A stretch of 25,354 nt of DNA, taken from positions 1 through 25,354 of the forward strand of contig CAJVZA010000022.1 of the NCBI GenBank assembly GCA_913009315.1, in the 5' to 3' direction. Positions 1 through 7,995 of this stretch are shown here, one piece after another (position 1 is the first letter of the stretch; every line of letters starts with the position of its first letter). Source of the DNA: an uncultured Hippea sp. (GTDB lineage Bacteria; Campylobacterota_A; Desulfurellia; JAADFJ01). A program made the position numbers and the translations under genes. The notes beneath the pieces were generated by a model. It had not been told where the DNA came from, ran no database searches, and saw only the letters and a list, made by a program, of their open reading frames with translations.

Positions 1-36
1 ATATGCTTTGTCATATGCTTTCTTTTTTTTTTTTTT
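1..36. other. Non-genomic low-complexity tail
   Basis: A short stretch ending in 14 consecutive T (23-36) lies directly outside an Illumina adapter. Read on the minus strand it is adapter followed by poly-A and a few bases, the pattern of a read that ran through its insert, through the adapter and off the end. I infer that it is a sequencing artefact and not chromosome. Confidence 0.9.
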
Positions 37-94
37 AATGCTACGGCGACCACCGAGATCTACACTCTTTCCCTACACGACGCTCTTCCGATCT
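37..94 (+). other. Illumina P5 / TruSeq universal adapter contamination
   Basis: These 58 bases match the Illumina P5/TruSeq universal adapter, with the recognisable core ACACTCTTTCCCTACACGAC and the terminal CTCTTCCGATCT. The one difference I see is at position 41 (C for A). Genomic sequence resumes at 95. The contig end was not trimmed, so any reading frame crossing this block has an artificial end. Confidence 0.97.
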
Positions 95-306
95 ATCATC
101 TTTCTATATATTTTAAGGCTTTCAAGTGCGTTTTCTTTATCAATCTTGCTCATAGCAAAGCCGACATGTATTAGAATATAATCGCCGATATTGACCGTTT
201 CCGCTATCAAGTCCAAACTTACCTTGCGTTTAATTCCCATTGTATCAACCGTTGCAACATTGTTTTCATCAATTTCAATAACCTCCGACGGTATGGAAAG
301 ACACAT
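95..306 (-). CDS. hypC: HypC hydrogenase maturation chaperone, 3' end lost to adapter
   Basis: HypC is a small chaperone that works with HypD in assembling the Fe(CN)2CO group and delivers it to the hydrogenase large-subunit precursor. The protein begins MCLSIPSEV, giving the essential Cys2 right after Met and the MCxxxP signature. A typical HypC beta-barrel sequence follows (VATVDTMGIKRKVSLDL, then IGDYILIHVGFAM). About 70 residues are genuine. The open frame continues into the adapter and ends in residues (DRKSVV) encoded by contaminant, so the true C-terminus is unknown. HypC is usually about 75-95 residues, so little is missing. It starts 2 nt after the hypB stop, as part of the same minus-strand operon. 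hypD and hypE probably follow beyond the contig end, but this is inference. Confidence 0.93.
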
Positions 307-308
307 CG

Positions 309-1055
309 TCAGCTCCTTAATTTCCGTTTAAAATTTATCCAGTCAACTACATTTTTTACAGTTGCCGGATCTTTTACGGATAGTTCGAGAATATCGACGT
401 TCGGCTTAATACGTCTTGCCTCATCTTTTACTCTTTTGATATCGTAATCAAAATAGGGCAGAAGATCGGTTTTTGTAATCAGTATCAGATCGGCCTTACT
501 AAACATTACCGGATATTTTTCAATCTTATCTTCGCCCTCCGGCACGGACACCAAAACAAAGTTCAGATGAGCACCCACATCATAACTGGCGGGGCAAACC
601 AAATTGCCCACGTTCTCTATAAAACAGACATCCATCTTATTTAACGGCATGTCTGATATCCCTCTGCTTACCATAAATGCGTCAAGATGACATGCCGAAC
701 CTGTCTGTATTTGAAAAGCAGGTATGCCTTTAGACTGAATACGTTTTGCGTCATTATTCGTTTCGAGATCTCCTTCAATTACCCCAAATCTAAAATTTGC
801 CGCATCAGCCATAAATTCCAGCATGGTTGTTTTTCCGCTGCCCGGACTGCTCATAAGATTAATAGCTGTAACACCATTTTTATCAAAATGAACCCGATTA
901 TGATCTGCCTGATGATCATTTTTGTCCAATATTTTGGTAATAATCTCAATTGTTTTTGCATCGTTCAGTTGCGGATTATCATGAAGATGCTCATGATGAT
1001 GGCGGTGATTATGTTCATCTGTCTCTGTTATACTGCAGCCGCAATCTTTACACAT
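309..1055 (-). CDS. hypB: HypB nickel-binding GTPase for hydrogenase maturation
   Basis: HypB is a SIMIBI-class GTPase that helps insert nickel into the hydrogenase large subunit, usually with HypA. The 248-residue protein opens with CKDCGC (Cys2, Cys5, Cys7), the high-affinity Ni site of E. coli-type HypB. A His-rich stretch (residues 15-25) follows, suggesting Ni storage. The P-loop is GSGKTT at about 72-77. The metal/G-domain motif ENVGNLVCPASYDVG and the guanine-specificity motif TKTD are also present. A Shine-Dalgarno GAGG lies about 8 nt before the ATG. It is separated from hypF by 127 bp, the largest gap inside the operon, and is followed at once by hypC. No hypA is visible in the window. 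Confidence 0.96.
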   Translation of the reverse strand: MCKDCGCSITETDEHNHRHHHEHLHDNPQLNDAKTIEIITKILDKNDHQADHNRVHFDKNGVTAINLMSSPGSGKTTMLEFMADAANFRFGVIEGDLETNNDAKRIQSKGIPAFQIQTGSACHLDAFMVSRGISDMPLNKMDVCFIENVGNLVCPASYDVGAHLNFVLVSVPEGEDKIEKYPVMFSKADLILITKTDLLPYFDYDIKRVKDEARRIKPNVDILELSVKDPATVKNVVDWINFKRKLRS

Positions 1056-1132
1056 AATATATACCTCACTTATTAATTTAGGGCGCCTCTATTAATTTGA
1101 GCGTCCGATTGGGAGTCCGAATCCGTCTTACA

Positions 1133-1159
1133 AACTTACCTTACGGCAAAACTATTGCC
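1133..1159 (+). repeat. Short dispersed repeat copy with adjoining hairpin
   Basis: In the 127-bp hypF-hypB gap, 1133-1149 reads AACTTACCTTACGGCAA. The first 13 bases match the element at 19843-19855 with one difference, and the site at 16856-16866 is a further relative. It overlaps a small perfect hairpin, GGCAA-AACTA-TTGCC (1145-1159). No T run follows in either direction, so it is not an obvious terminator. It may be a remnant of the dispersed element seen around the mer operon. Confidence 0.45.
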
Positions 1160-1182
1160 AAAAGATAATCATTATAATACCG

Positions 1183-3522
1183 TTACTGTTCATTTTTACT
1201 GTCATGAAAATTATGCAGAGCACGCCATATCTGCCCCATCGAGACACCTCCATCGTTAACAGGTGTATTTTTCTGTATATAATACCTGCGATGCATTTTA
1301 TCCAGCTGATAAATCACAGACTCAAGCAATGTTCTGTTTTGAAATACACCTCCGCCTAAAACAACCGGAAGATTAATATTTTTGCAAAACGTTACAATAA
1401 TATCGGTTAATGTATTAATGAACATCGAAGCAATCATAGTTCTGATCACCTTTTTATCTCTATTGCTTTGATGCAAGTTTATGATTTGGTCGATCATAGG
1501 CAGCAACGATACGATGCCGTTTTTAATCTCATAGCTAAATTGTTCTTTTATTTCAGGATTTGCCCATGCTTCCATTTCAAGTCCGCTTTGACCCTCATAG
1601 CTTGTTTTCTGAACAAAACCGCCGAGACTGGCAACTGCATCGAAAATACGGCCGGCAGAGGAACTATATGGTGAATTGAGTCCTTTGCGCCACATGCCAT
1701 AAAACGCAGCAATCTTTTTTTTGCCAAATGCTTCAATAGTTGGAAGAGATAATGATAAAATTTTTTCCACACTATTATATTTTTCAAAAAGCATAGAAAG
1801 AGCAACTCGTCTTGGTTCTGCTATCGCTTTTTCACCGCCTAAAAGTCTGACAGGATAAAAATAACCTATTCGATTAAATTGTTTAGTGTCTGCAATCATT
1901 ATCTCGCCGCCCCAAATGGTTTCATCGTCTCCGTACCCTGTTCCATCCCAGGCAAATCCAAGCACCTTTTCATCTATATTGTATTCAGCCATGCAGGCCA
2001 ACAGATGCGCATAATGATGCTGAACCTTCAAAATTTCAATCGGCTTATTATCTTCAGCATTATGATTCTCTGCAAAATTTAATGCCCATTTTGTCGTTTC
2101 ATATTCAGGATGCTTATCGCAAACAATAGTGTCGGGCTCAAAATTGTAGAACCGTTTAAAAGTCTGAACAGTTCTCTTGAAATATTCAAATGCTTCATAA
2201 CCGTTTAAATCACCTATATGAGGAGAAACTATGATCTGATTGCCGAATGCAAGAGCGATGGTGTTCTTCTGATGAGCTCCAACCGCTAAAATTTTTTTCG
2301 CCGTTTTGAACGGAATTTTGAATGATTTAGGAGCATAGCCTCTTGACATTCTAAGCATTTCATGGCTCCTGCCGGCTCTCTGCACAACACTATCGTCGCA
2401 GGCGTTCACAATCTTACGGTTATAATCCAGCACACCGTCAACTACATGACCGAGCCTCTCAAAAATTTCGCCGGCGGAACAAATGATAGGCTCACCCCCA
2501 ATATTGGCGCTTGTTGCAATAAGAGGTCTGTTTATATGATCAAAAATTAGATGATGCAACGGAGTATACGGCAGAAAAGCGCCGATACGATCAATGTCGG
2601 GAGCAACAATCTCGGGAATCTGCTGCGATTCTTCTGTTTCGTCAAAGCATCGTTTATAAACCAGGACAATCGGCCGCTCTTTCGAAAGCAGCAGAGTTAT
2701 ATCATATAGATCTAAATTAGCAGCTCTGCCGATCGATTCTAAATTAGGAAACATAACCGCAAACGGCTTTTTCGGCCTGTTTTTCCGCTTTCTTAAGCGT
2801 TTAATCGTTTCAGCATTAGCTGCATCGCACATAAGATGAAAACCGCCTAATCCCTTTACTGCAATAATTTTACCTTTTTTCAGGAGAGCCGCCGTTAGAT
2901 TGACGGCATCATTTTGTGTTGCCGATACTGCCTGATTATTGTTTAGAAATGACAGTATCGGTCCGCAGTCAAAACAGCTTACCGGCTGAGCATGATAGCG
3001 TCTCTTGATAGGACTGTCATATTCTTTTTTGCATTCAGGACATATTTTAAAGAGATTCATCGATGTGTTGGGTCTGTCGTACGGCAAGGTTTCTATAATG
3101 GTATAGCGGGGGCCGCAATTCGTGCAGTTGATAAAAAAATAGTTATAACGTCGATCTTTCGGGTCCCTCATCTCTTTCAGACAGCGGCTGCATATAGCAA
3201 TATCAGGAGAAACTGCAGCCGTTTTCTGAGCACGATTATCAGAATCGACAATGAAAAATCCGGATCTGTCAAGAGCATTATCAAACCTTGTTTCTATGGA
3301 ATCGATTCTTGCCAGCGGCGGCCTCTTGCCCTGCAGATCAGCCATAAAATTTTCAAACAGATCCTTCCTTATATCAATATCTATCAAAACTCCGTCTGAA
3401 CGATTTTGTACAACTCCTTTGGCATTATAGCGGCTTGCCAATCGATAGACAAAAGGTCGAAAGCCGACTCCCTGTACAATACCGCAAACTTTTAATACGG
3501 CTCTCACTTTCATTTGAATCAT
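1183..3522 (-). CDS. hypF: HypF carbamoyltransferase
   Basis: HypF activates carbamoyl phosphate and passes the carbamoyl group to HypE, the source of the cyanide ligands of the NiFe site. The domain order is complete. An N-terminal acylphosphatase domain has GIVQGVGFRPFVYRLA. Two zinc-finger halves follow, CSRC...CTNC and CPEC...CFDC. The YrdC-like domain has KGLGGFHLMCDA and SANIGGEPI. The C-terminal Kae1-like domain has the metal-ligand motif HHYAH, then DGTGYGDDETIWGGE and LGGGVFQNRTLLE. I start it at an ATG giving MIQMKVRAV (779 residues). The frame stays open to a TTG at 3579 overlapping the protease stop, but the extra 19 residues do not look like HypF. No clear ribosome-binding site distinguishes these starts. 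Confidence 0.95.
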   Translation of the reverse strand: MIQMKVRAVLKVCGIVQGVGFRPFVYRLASRYNAKGVVQNRSDGVLIDIDIRKDLFENFMADLQGKRPPLARIDSIETRFDNALDRSGFFIVDSDNRAQKTAAVSPDIAICSRCLKEMRDPKDRRYNYFFINCTNCGPRYTIIETLPYDRPNTSMNLFKICPECKKEYDSPIKRRYHAQPVSCFDCGPILSFLNNNQAVSATQNDAVNLTAALLKKGKIIAVKGLGGFHLMCDAANAETIKRLRKRKNRPKKPFAVMFPNLESIGRAANLDLYDITLLLSKERPIVLVYKRCFDETEESQQIPEIVAPDIDRIGAFLPYTPLHHLIFDHINRPLIATSANIGGEPIICSAGEIFERLGHVVDGVLDYNRKIVNACDDSVVQRAGRSHEMLRMSRGYAPKSFKIPFKTAKKILAVGAHQKNTIALAFGNQIIVSPHIGDLNGYEAFEYFKRTVQTFKRFYNFEPDTIVCDKHPEYETTKWALNFAENHNAEDNKPIEILKVQHHYAHLLACMAEYNIDEKVLGFAWDGTGYGDDETIWGGEIMIADTKQFNRIGYFYPVRLLGGEKAIAEPRRVALSMLFEKYNSVEKILSLSLPTIEAFGKKKIAAFYGMWRKGLNSPYSSSAGRIFDAVASLGGFVQKTSYEGQSGLEMEAWANPEIKEQFSYEIKNGIVSLLPMIDQIINLHQSNRDKKVIRTMIASMFINTLTDIIVTFCKNINLPVVLGGGVFQNRTLLESVIYQLDKMHRRYYIQKNTPVNDGGVSMGQIWRALHNFHDSKNEQ

Positions 3523-3575
3523 ATCGGTATAACTACTTTGCTGCCTCAAAGGTGTCGATGAATAAGGGTATCTTT

Positions 3576-4151
3576 TCAAATCAATTGTTCTGAAACTTCC
3601 CTGCGGGCTGACGGTCGTTGTGCATGCGGCAAATTATATGACTGAATAATCGCATCTAATGATCTTTTGTTTCTCTTGCGCCTTGCTTTAAAGCCTGCCT
3701 TTTTCAGTTCATTAATAGCTGCCCCGACAAATGCGTCAAAATGATTTTTGAGTTTATCGGTTAAATCAATTCCTACGTTTTTTATATCTTCAGGTACGAT
3801 ACCTATGACATTAACTTCAGCCATTGTTTCTGTCAATGAACAGATCTCAAGCATTTCAACTACCTCTACTTCATGAGCTGTACGACGATAATGACCCATT
3901 CCCATTAACGCTTCTGAGGGCATACTGTAAATACTGCCCGGTTCATCATCAGCTGAAATAGTATCCAGAATAAACACTTTATCGTAACCCTGAAGATAAT
4001 TAATAAGCCTGTAGCCAATTGTTCCCCCGTCTATAATATCAATAGACGGGGAAAATAAAAAGTTCTCAGCAATATATTTCGCGGCATAAATACCTACACC
4101 TTCATCTTTCAACAGGATATTGCCTACCCCTATAATTACGGCCTCAGGCAT
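3576..4151 (-). CDS. hyaD: Hydrogenase maturation endopeptidase (HyaD/HybD family)
   Basis: This protease removes the C-terminal peptide of the [NiFe] hydrogenase large subunit once nickel is in place. The HybD nickel-sensing triad appears at nearly identical positions: Glu17 in KDEGVG, Asp63 in ILDTISAD, and His93 in RRTAHEVEV. GVGN near the N-terminus is also typical. From the ATG at 4151 it is 191 residues, longer than HybD because of a basic Arg/Lys-rich C-terminal tail of about 40 residues with no recognised role. A TTG 21 nt upstream is possible, but MPEAVIIGVGN is the natural family start. It overlaps the end of the cytochrome b gene by 8 nt, so translational coupling is likely. Its substrate should be the large subunit two genes upstream. 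Confidence 0.93.
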   Translation of the reverse strand: MPEAVIIGVGNILLKDEGVGIYAAKYIAENFLFSPSIDIIDGGTIGYRLINYLQGYDKVFILDTISADDEPGSIYSMPSEALMGMGHYRRTAHEVEVVEMLEICSLTETMAEVNVIGIVPEDIKNVGIDLTDKLKNHFDAFVGAAINELKKAGFKARRKRNKRSLDAIIQSYNLPHAQRPSARREVSEQLI

Positions 4152-4857
4152 CACTGCTGTCTGCTTTGGCAAATTTTGAACCGCCGAATGAGATTGCTAT
4201 GTCTCCTTCCTGCCAAAAGATAGTACGCCATACCTGATAATAGATATGAAACAATACCCAGACAATAATCCACCACATTCCGATATGATGTGCGATCCTG
4301 ACACCCATATTGCCGCCGAAGACATATAATGTCCAGTCTGTTGCCATATGCAGCAGCAATGGCCACCAACTTCCTATCGAACTTATGCCGGATTCAAGAC
4401 CCTGAACATAAAGCTGAAATCCGGTAAAAAGCATAAACAGCAGCATCAAATGCAGTATAGTGAAATAAACGGTGTTAAAGCTGTCGCTCTGACTTGAATC
4501 GAATCTTTTGCGTCTGTTAAAAGTGACAAGATTCAGAAGCACTTCGACAAATTCCTTGATATTGGCACGATTAGGAATCAACTTTTTGTAAGGTTTATCA
4601 AATCTACTGAAAAAGTAGAGATACGCTATTATAATAAATGTTACATCAAGCAGTATCGCACCTATAAAATGTGCCCATCTGTTCCACGCCATTACATATT
4701 TATGCACTGCCGAAACTGCAATAAATGTTTGATAATATGGGTGAGCGATATAGAGTCCCGTAGCTACTGCAACAACAATAGTAAAAAAGTTTATCCAATG
4801 GATGAAACGCATTGTCGTTGTCATCCTTTTAACCTTTTTATATGTTGATTTTATCAT
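4144..4857 (-). CDS. hyaC: [NiFe] hydrogenase b-type cytochrome subunit
   Basis: This is the membrane dihaem cytochrome that anchors the hydrogenase and carries electrons from its Fe-S chain to quinone. The 237-residue protein has four or more hydrophobic segments. Likely haem-ligand His residues lie in RFIHWIN (His20), RWAHFIG, RIAHHIGMWW and VLFHIYYQ, the pattern of HyaC/HydC-type subunits. The start has a strong Shine-Dalgarno, AGGAGG, about 5 nt before the ATG and overlapping the end of the large-subunit gene. It lies between the large subunit and the maturation protease, as in E. coli hya. I see no Isp1/Isp2-type electron-transfer genes, so coupling is through cytochrome b. Confidence 0.95.
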   Translation of the reverse strand: MIKSTYKKVKRMTTTMRFIHWINFFTIVVAVATGLYIAHPYYQTFIAVSAVHKYVMAWNRWAHFIGAILLDVTFIIIAYLYFFSRFDKPYKKLIPNRANIKEFVEVLLNLVTFNRRKRFDSSQSDSFNTVYFTILHLMLLFMLFTGFQLYVQGLESGISSIGSWWPLLLHMATDWTLYVFGGNMGVRIAHHIGMWWIIVWVLFHIYYQVWRTIFWQEGDIAISFGGSKFAKADSSDA

Positions 4858-4866
4858 ATCACCTCC

Positions 4867-6597
4867 TCACACCGTACAGGCAGTGTTAACTTTATAGTTT
4901 CCCAATTCTTTTCCATTGGTATCTATAAGATGAACAGCACAGGCAAGGCATGGATCAAAGCTGTGAATAGTGCGAAGGATCTCAAGCGGTTGATTGGGGT
5001 CGGCAACTTTTATGCCAATCAAGCTTGCCTCGTATGCCCCTTTTCTCCCTTTGTAATCTCTCGGAGCCGCATTCCATGTTGTAGGAACAACCATCTGATA
5101 GTTTTCAACCTTTCCATTTTTTATCTTTACCCAATGCCCCAAAGCACCGCGAGGTGCTTCTTCAAGCCCATATCCCACAGCATTTTTGCTCGCGCTGTCG
5201 AAATCAAATTCACTCCAGGTTCTCAAATCTCCCGAAGCCGCGTTTGCAGCAAGCTGGTCGCTCCATTCAACCATTACATCGGCAACAATTTCCGTTTCAA
5301 TGGCTCTTGCAGCTGTTCGCCCGAGCGAACTAAAGAGTACCTTGGCCGGAAGTCCGGATCTTTTGAGAAAATTATTAACATATTTAACGATACGTTTATC
5401 CTTCTTTGCATATCCTACTACCAAGCGCGCCAACGGCCCTACTTCGACTCGGTCGTCACCATATATCGGCGACTTAATCCAGCTGTATTTCCCTTTTGTT
5501 TTCAGATATGCAACACCATCACTCTTTTTTTCAAGTCCTGTGTAATCAGGTATGGTTACGCCTTCAAACGGATGCAGCCGCTTATCCCCCTTGTACCAGG
5601 AATGCGTTACATCTTCGATTATCTTTTTGTGGTCAAGGTCATATGCTTTTGTCAAATCACCATTTAAAACTACCCCGCTCGGGAAAAGCAGTTTGGAATG
5701 ATAAAATCCCGTATCATCGAGGCGGAAACTTCCGTAAACCATATAGTTTTTCAGACCTGCTCCGGTTCCGTCCAAGCCTTCATCAGCATACATTGTTCCT
5801 GCCATATAAATGTCGGGAAGGTAGGCATTCCTGATAAACTTTCTAACATTTCTCAGCAAACTTTTGAACAGGGCAATTCTTGCCGGATTTTCTATATCCT
5901 GAACGCATGACACGCCTCCCACAATAATTGATTGCGGATGAGGATTTTTTCCGCCAAATATTGCCATCATTTTTGCTGCATCTCTCTGAAGATCAAGCAC
6001 ATCAAAATAGTGAGACACGGCAATAAGATTCTGTTCGGGAGTCAGTTTATAATGCTTATTTCCCCAATAGCCATTGGCAAGTATTCCAAGACGACCCTGT
6101 TTTGCAAATTTTGTCAACCGTTCCTGCAGCTTTTTGTAAACTAATTCACCGGTATTCCACGTACCTGTTCCGGCAACTTCCGCCCATTTGTTCGCTTCCT
6201 GAGCTGCTTTTTTTGGATCTCCTTTTAGGGCGCTTATGACATCCACCCAATCCAGGCCGGCTAAATTATAAAAATGAACAGGATGATCATGGACGGTCAG
6301 CGCTCCCTGTATGAGATTGCGCACCAATCTGGCATTCTTGGGAATATTAATGTTAAAGGCGTTTTCAACGGTCTCGATGCTTCTAAGATAATGAGTTCCG
6401 GTGCATACACCGCAGACGCGCATTGCCAAAAGACCGCAATCACGCGGATCGCGTCCCTGCAATATTCTTTCAATTCCGCGAAACATTGTGGAAGAGCTAT
6501 ACGCATCGACAATAGTATTGTTATCATCTATGATAACTTCTATACGCAGATGCCCTTCAATTCTTGTGATTGGATCTATAACTATATGTTTACTCAT
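4867..6597 (-). CDS. hyaB: Membrane-bound uptake [NiFe] hydrogenase large subunit
   Basis: This is the catalytic subunit, oxidising H2 at a NiFe(CN)2CO centre on the periplasmic side after co-export with the small subunit. The N-terminal ligand motif is MRVCGVCTGTH (Cys62, Cys65). The C-terminal motif is DPCLACAVH (Cys550, Cys553, His556). The 20 residues after His556 (starting LIDTNGKELG) are the expected cleavable tail, consistent with the protease encoded downstream. At 576 residues it has normal length for group 1 enzymes. The ATG is preceded by GAGGGAG and overlaps the small-subunit stop by 8 nt. The conserved motifs suggest an active enzyme. Confidence 0.97.
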   Translation of the reverse strand: MSKHIVIDPITRIEGHLRIEVIIDDNNTIVDAYSSSTMFRGIERILQGRDPRDCGLLAMRVCGVCTGTHYLRSIETVENAFNINIPKNARLVRNLIQGALTVHDHPVHFYNLAGLDWVDVISALKGDPKKAAQEANKWAEVAGTGTWNTGELVYKKLQERLTKFAKQGRLGILANGYWGNKHYKLTPEQNLIAVSHYFDVLDLQRDAAKMMAIFGGKNPHPQSIIVGGVSCVQDIENPARIALFKSLLRNVRKFIRNAYLPDIYMAGTMYADEGLDGTGAGLKNYMVYGSFRLDDTGFYHSKLLFPSGVVLNGDLTKAYDLDHKKIIEDVTHSWYKGDKRLHPFEGVTIPDYTGLEKKSDGVAYLKTKGKYSWIKSPIYGDDRVEVGPLARLVVGYAKKDKRIVKYVNNFLKRSGLPAKVLFSSLGRTAARAIETEIVADVMVEWSDQLAANAASGDLRTWSEFDFDSASKNAVGYGLEEAPRGALGHWVKIKNGKVENYQMVVPTTWNAAPRDYKGRKGAYEASLIGIKVADPNQPLEILRTIHSFDPCLACAVHLIDTNGKELGNYKVNTACTV

Positions 6598-7843
6598 CTT
6601 TATCTCCCTCTTTCTCTTCTTCTTTGGATTTAGACTTTTTTCCTATTATCGCACTTACTGCTGCATGAGTAACGATACCGGCTCCTGCAAGGCCTAAGAT
6701 TCCCAAACCGAATTGATCAACCGAACTTTCAACTCCTCCGGCAGGTGCTTTGATATTGGCATCGGCTATAGGCCGCTCAAAGGCATATTTATCCCAAAAC
6801 TCAGGTTCGGAGCAGCCGATACATCCATGTCCGGCACCGACAGGCCAGTTGACCGCTTCATTGTAGCGCACTATAGGACAGTTATTGAAGGTCATCGGTC
6901 CTTTGCAGCCCATTTTATAAAGACAGAAATTATTCTTTGCTCTGTTATCACCCCATTCTTCCACATATTCACCTGCATCAAAATGAGCCCTTCTCTCGCA
7001 GTTATCATGAATTCGGTATCCGAATGCCCACTTCGGACGCAGCAGACTATCGAGTTCGGGAATTTGACCTTTTAGCACAACAAGCAAAATTGTACCAACT
7101 ATATTTATAGGGTTTGCCGGGCAGGCAGGAATATTGATTATCGGTTTTCCTTTAATTACACTCATAACCCCTTTGGCACCGGTCGGATTTGGAGATGCAG
7201 CCGGTACGCCTCCAAAGGTGGCACAATTACCGACTGCTATTATTGCAGCGGCATTCTTAGATAATCCGGTTAAATGTTCAATAAATGTTTCACCTGATGC
7301 CCCAATCGTTCCGTAAATACCGTTTTCTGCAGTCGGTACGGAACCCTCAACAATTAGAATATATTTACCTTTGAAATGTTTTGCCGCATTATTGAGCTGG
7401 GCTTCGGCCTGATAACCTGCCGGTACCATCAATGTTTCATGGTATTCAAGACTAATAATGTCAAGAAGAATCTCTTCTATCTTTGGACCGTCGTTTCTGA
7501 TAAATGCTTCTGTGTTCCCGGCGCAATCCTGAAGCTCAATCCAGATAACAGGCAGTCTGTTCATCAGCTCTGCAGCTTTTGCCACCAAAGGCTCAAAGGT
7601 CGGAGGCAGCATCAGCATCGCAGTCGTAGCACTTACCCACTTCAGAAATGTACGCCTGCTGAAACCGTTGGTCTTCAGCTCCTCTTGCAGATCTATGTTT
7701 TTAACAGGTTTTGCTGCCTCCAATTTGTCAAGTTGTTTTTTGCACTTTTTATAAAGTGCATCATAATAAGCCTTGCCTCTATTAGTATTCACCGCACAAT
7801 CTTTTGCAGTGAACAGCCTTTTGATAAATTCCCGTTTTTCCAT
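6590..7843 (-). CDS. hyaA: Uptake [NiFe] hydrogenase small subunit with Tat signal and C-terminal anchor
   Basis: This subunit carries the Fe-S electron relay from the NiFe site to cytochrome b. A Tat motif, SRRTFLKW, is followed by a hydrophobic stretch ending near AKAAEL. The two Arg are at about residues 63-64, after an unusually long lysine-rich N-region. Medial and distal cluster motifs are normal: HDNCERR, FCLYKMGCKGP, NNCPIVRY and GHGCIGC. At the proximal site the expected CxxC is DCAGNTEA, so the second Cys is Asn (residue 110, codon 7514-7516). The other proximal candidates, VGNCATFGG and IPACPANP, keep their Cys. A C-terminal hydrophobic helix and charged tail form the membrane anchor. 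I chose the ATG at 7843, preceded by AAGGGGGAG. A GTG immediately upstream is the alternative. Confidence 0.96.
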   Translation of the reverse strand: MEKREFIKRLFTAKDCAVNTNRGKAYYDALYKKCKKQLDKLEAAKPVKNIDLQEELKTNGFSRRTFLKWVSATTAMLMLPPTFEPLVAKAAELMNRLPVIWIELQDCAGNTEAFIRNDGPKIEEILLDIISLEYHETLMVPAGYQAEAQLNNAAKHFKGKYILIVEGSVPTAENGIYGTIGASGETFIEHLTGLSKNAAAIIAVGNCATFGGVPAASPNPTGAKGVMSVIKGKPIINIPACPANPINIVGTILLVVLKGQIPELDSLLRPKWAFGYRIHDNCERRAHFDAGEYVEEWGDNRAKNNFCLYKMGCKGPMTFNNCPIVRYNEAVNWPVGAGHGCIGCSEPEFWDKYAFERPIADANIKAPAGGVESSVDQFGLGILGLAGAGIVTHAAVSAIIGKKSKSKEEEKEGDKDE

Positions 7844-7971
7844 CACTCCCCCTTATGCAAATTGCTGTTAATGCATTTAAAACCGATAGAATCTGAATTG
7901 CACTCCCATATATCTTTTCTCAAAATCGGCAAACATAAAACCATGAACCGCTGCATTCTTACTAAATACAT
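7843..7971 (-). CDS. Possible 42-residue small ORF coupled to hyaA
   Basis: In the gap between the nickel permease and hyaA, an ATG at 7971 opens a 42-codon frame. Its TGA shares one base with the hyaA ATG (TGATG). A purine-rich AAGGGGG lies about 10 nt before the start. The peptide begins MYLVRMQRFMVLCLPILRK, weakly amphipathic, with no motif I recognise. A start with a ribosome site plus a stop-start overlap suggests a leader or coupling peptide. However, a frame this short can arise by chance, and the composition gives no independent support. The same stretch could simply be an untranslated spacer or hold a promoter. Confidence 0.3.
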   Translation of the reverse strand: MYLVRMQRFMVLCLPILRKDIWECNSDSIGFKCINSNLHKGE

Positions 7972-7995
7972 CTTTACTGTACCCCCTTGAAATAT

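Noticed and set aside
687-1076. Open frame opposite hypB (129 codons, plus strand), and similar long frames opposite hyaB, hyaA and ilvD.
   Set aside because: They lie wholly within well-supported genes on the other strand, show no family motifs, and read as antisense shadows.
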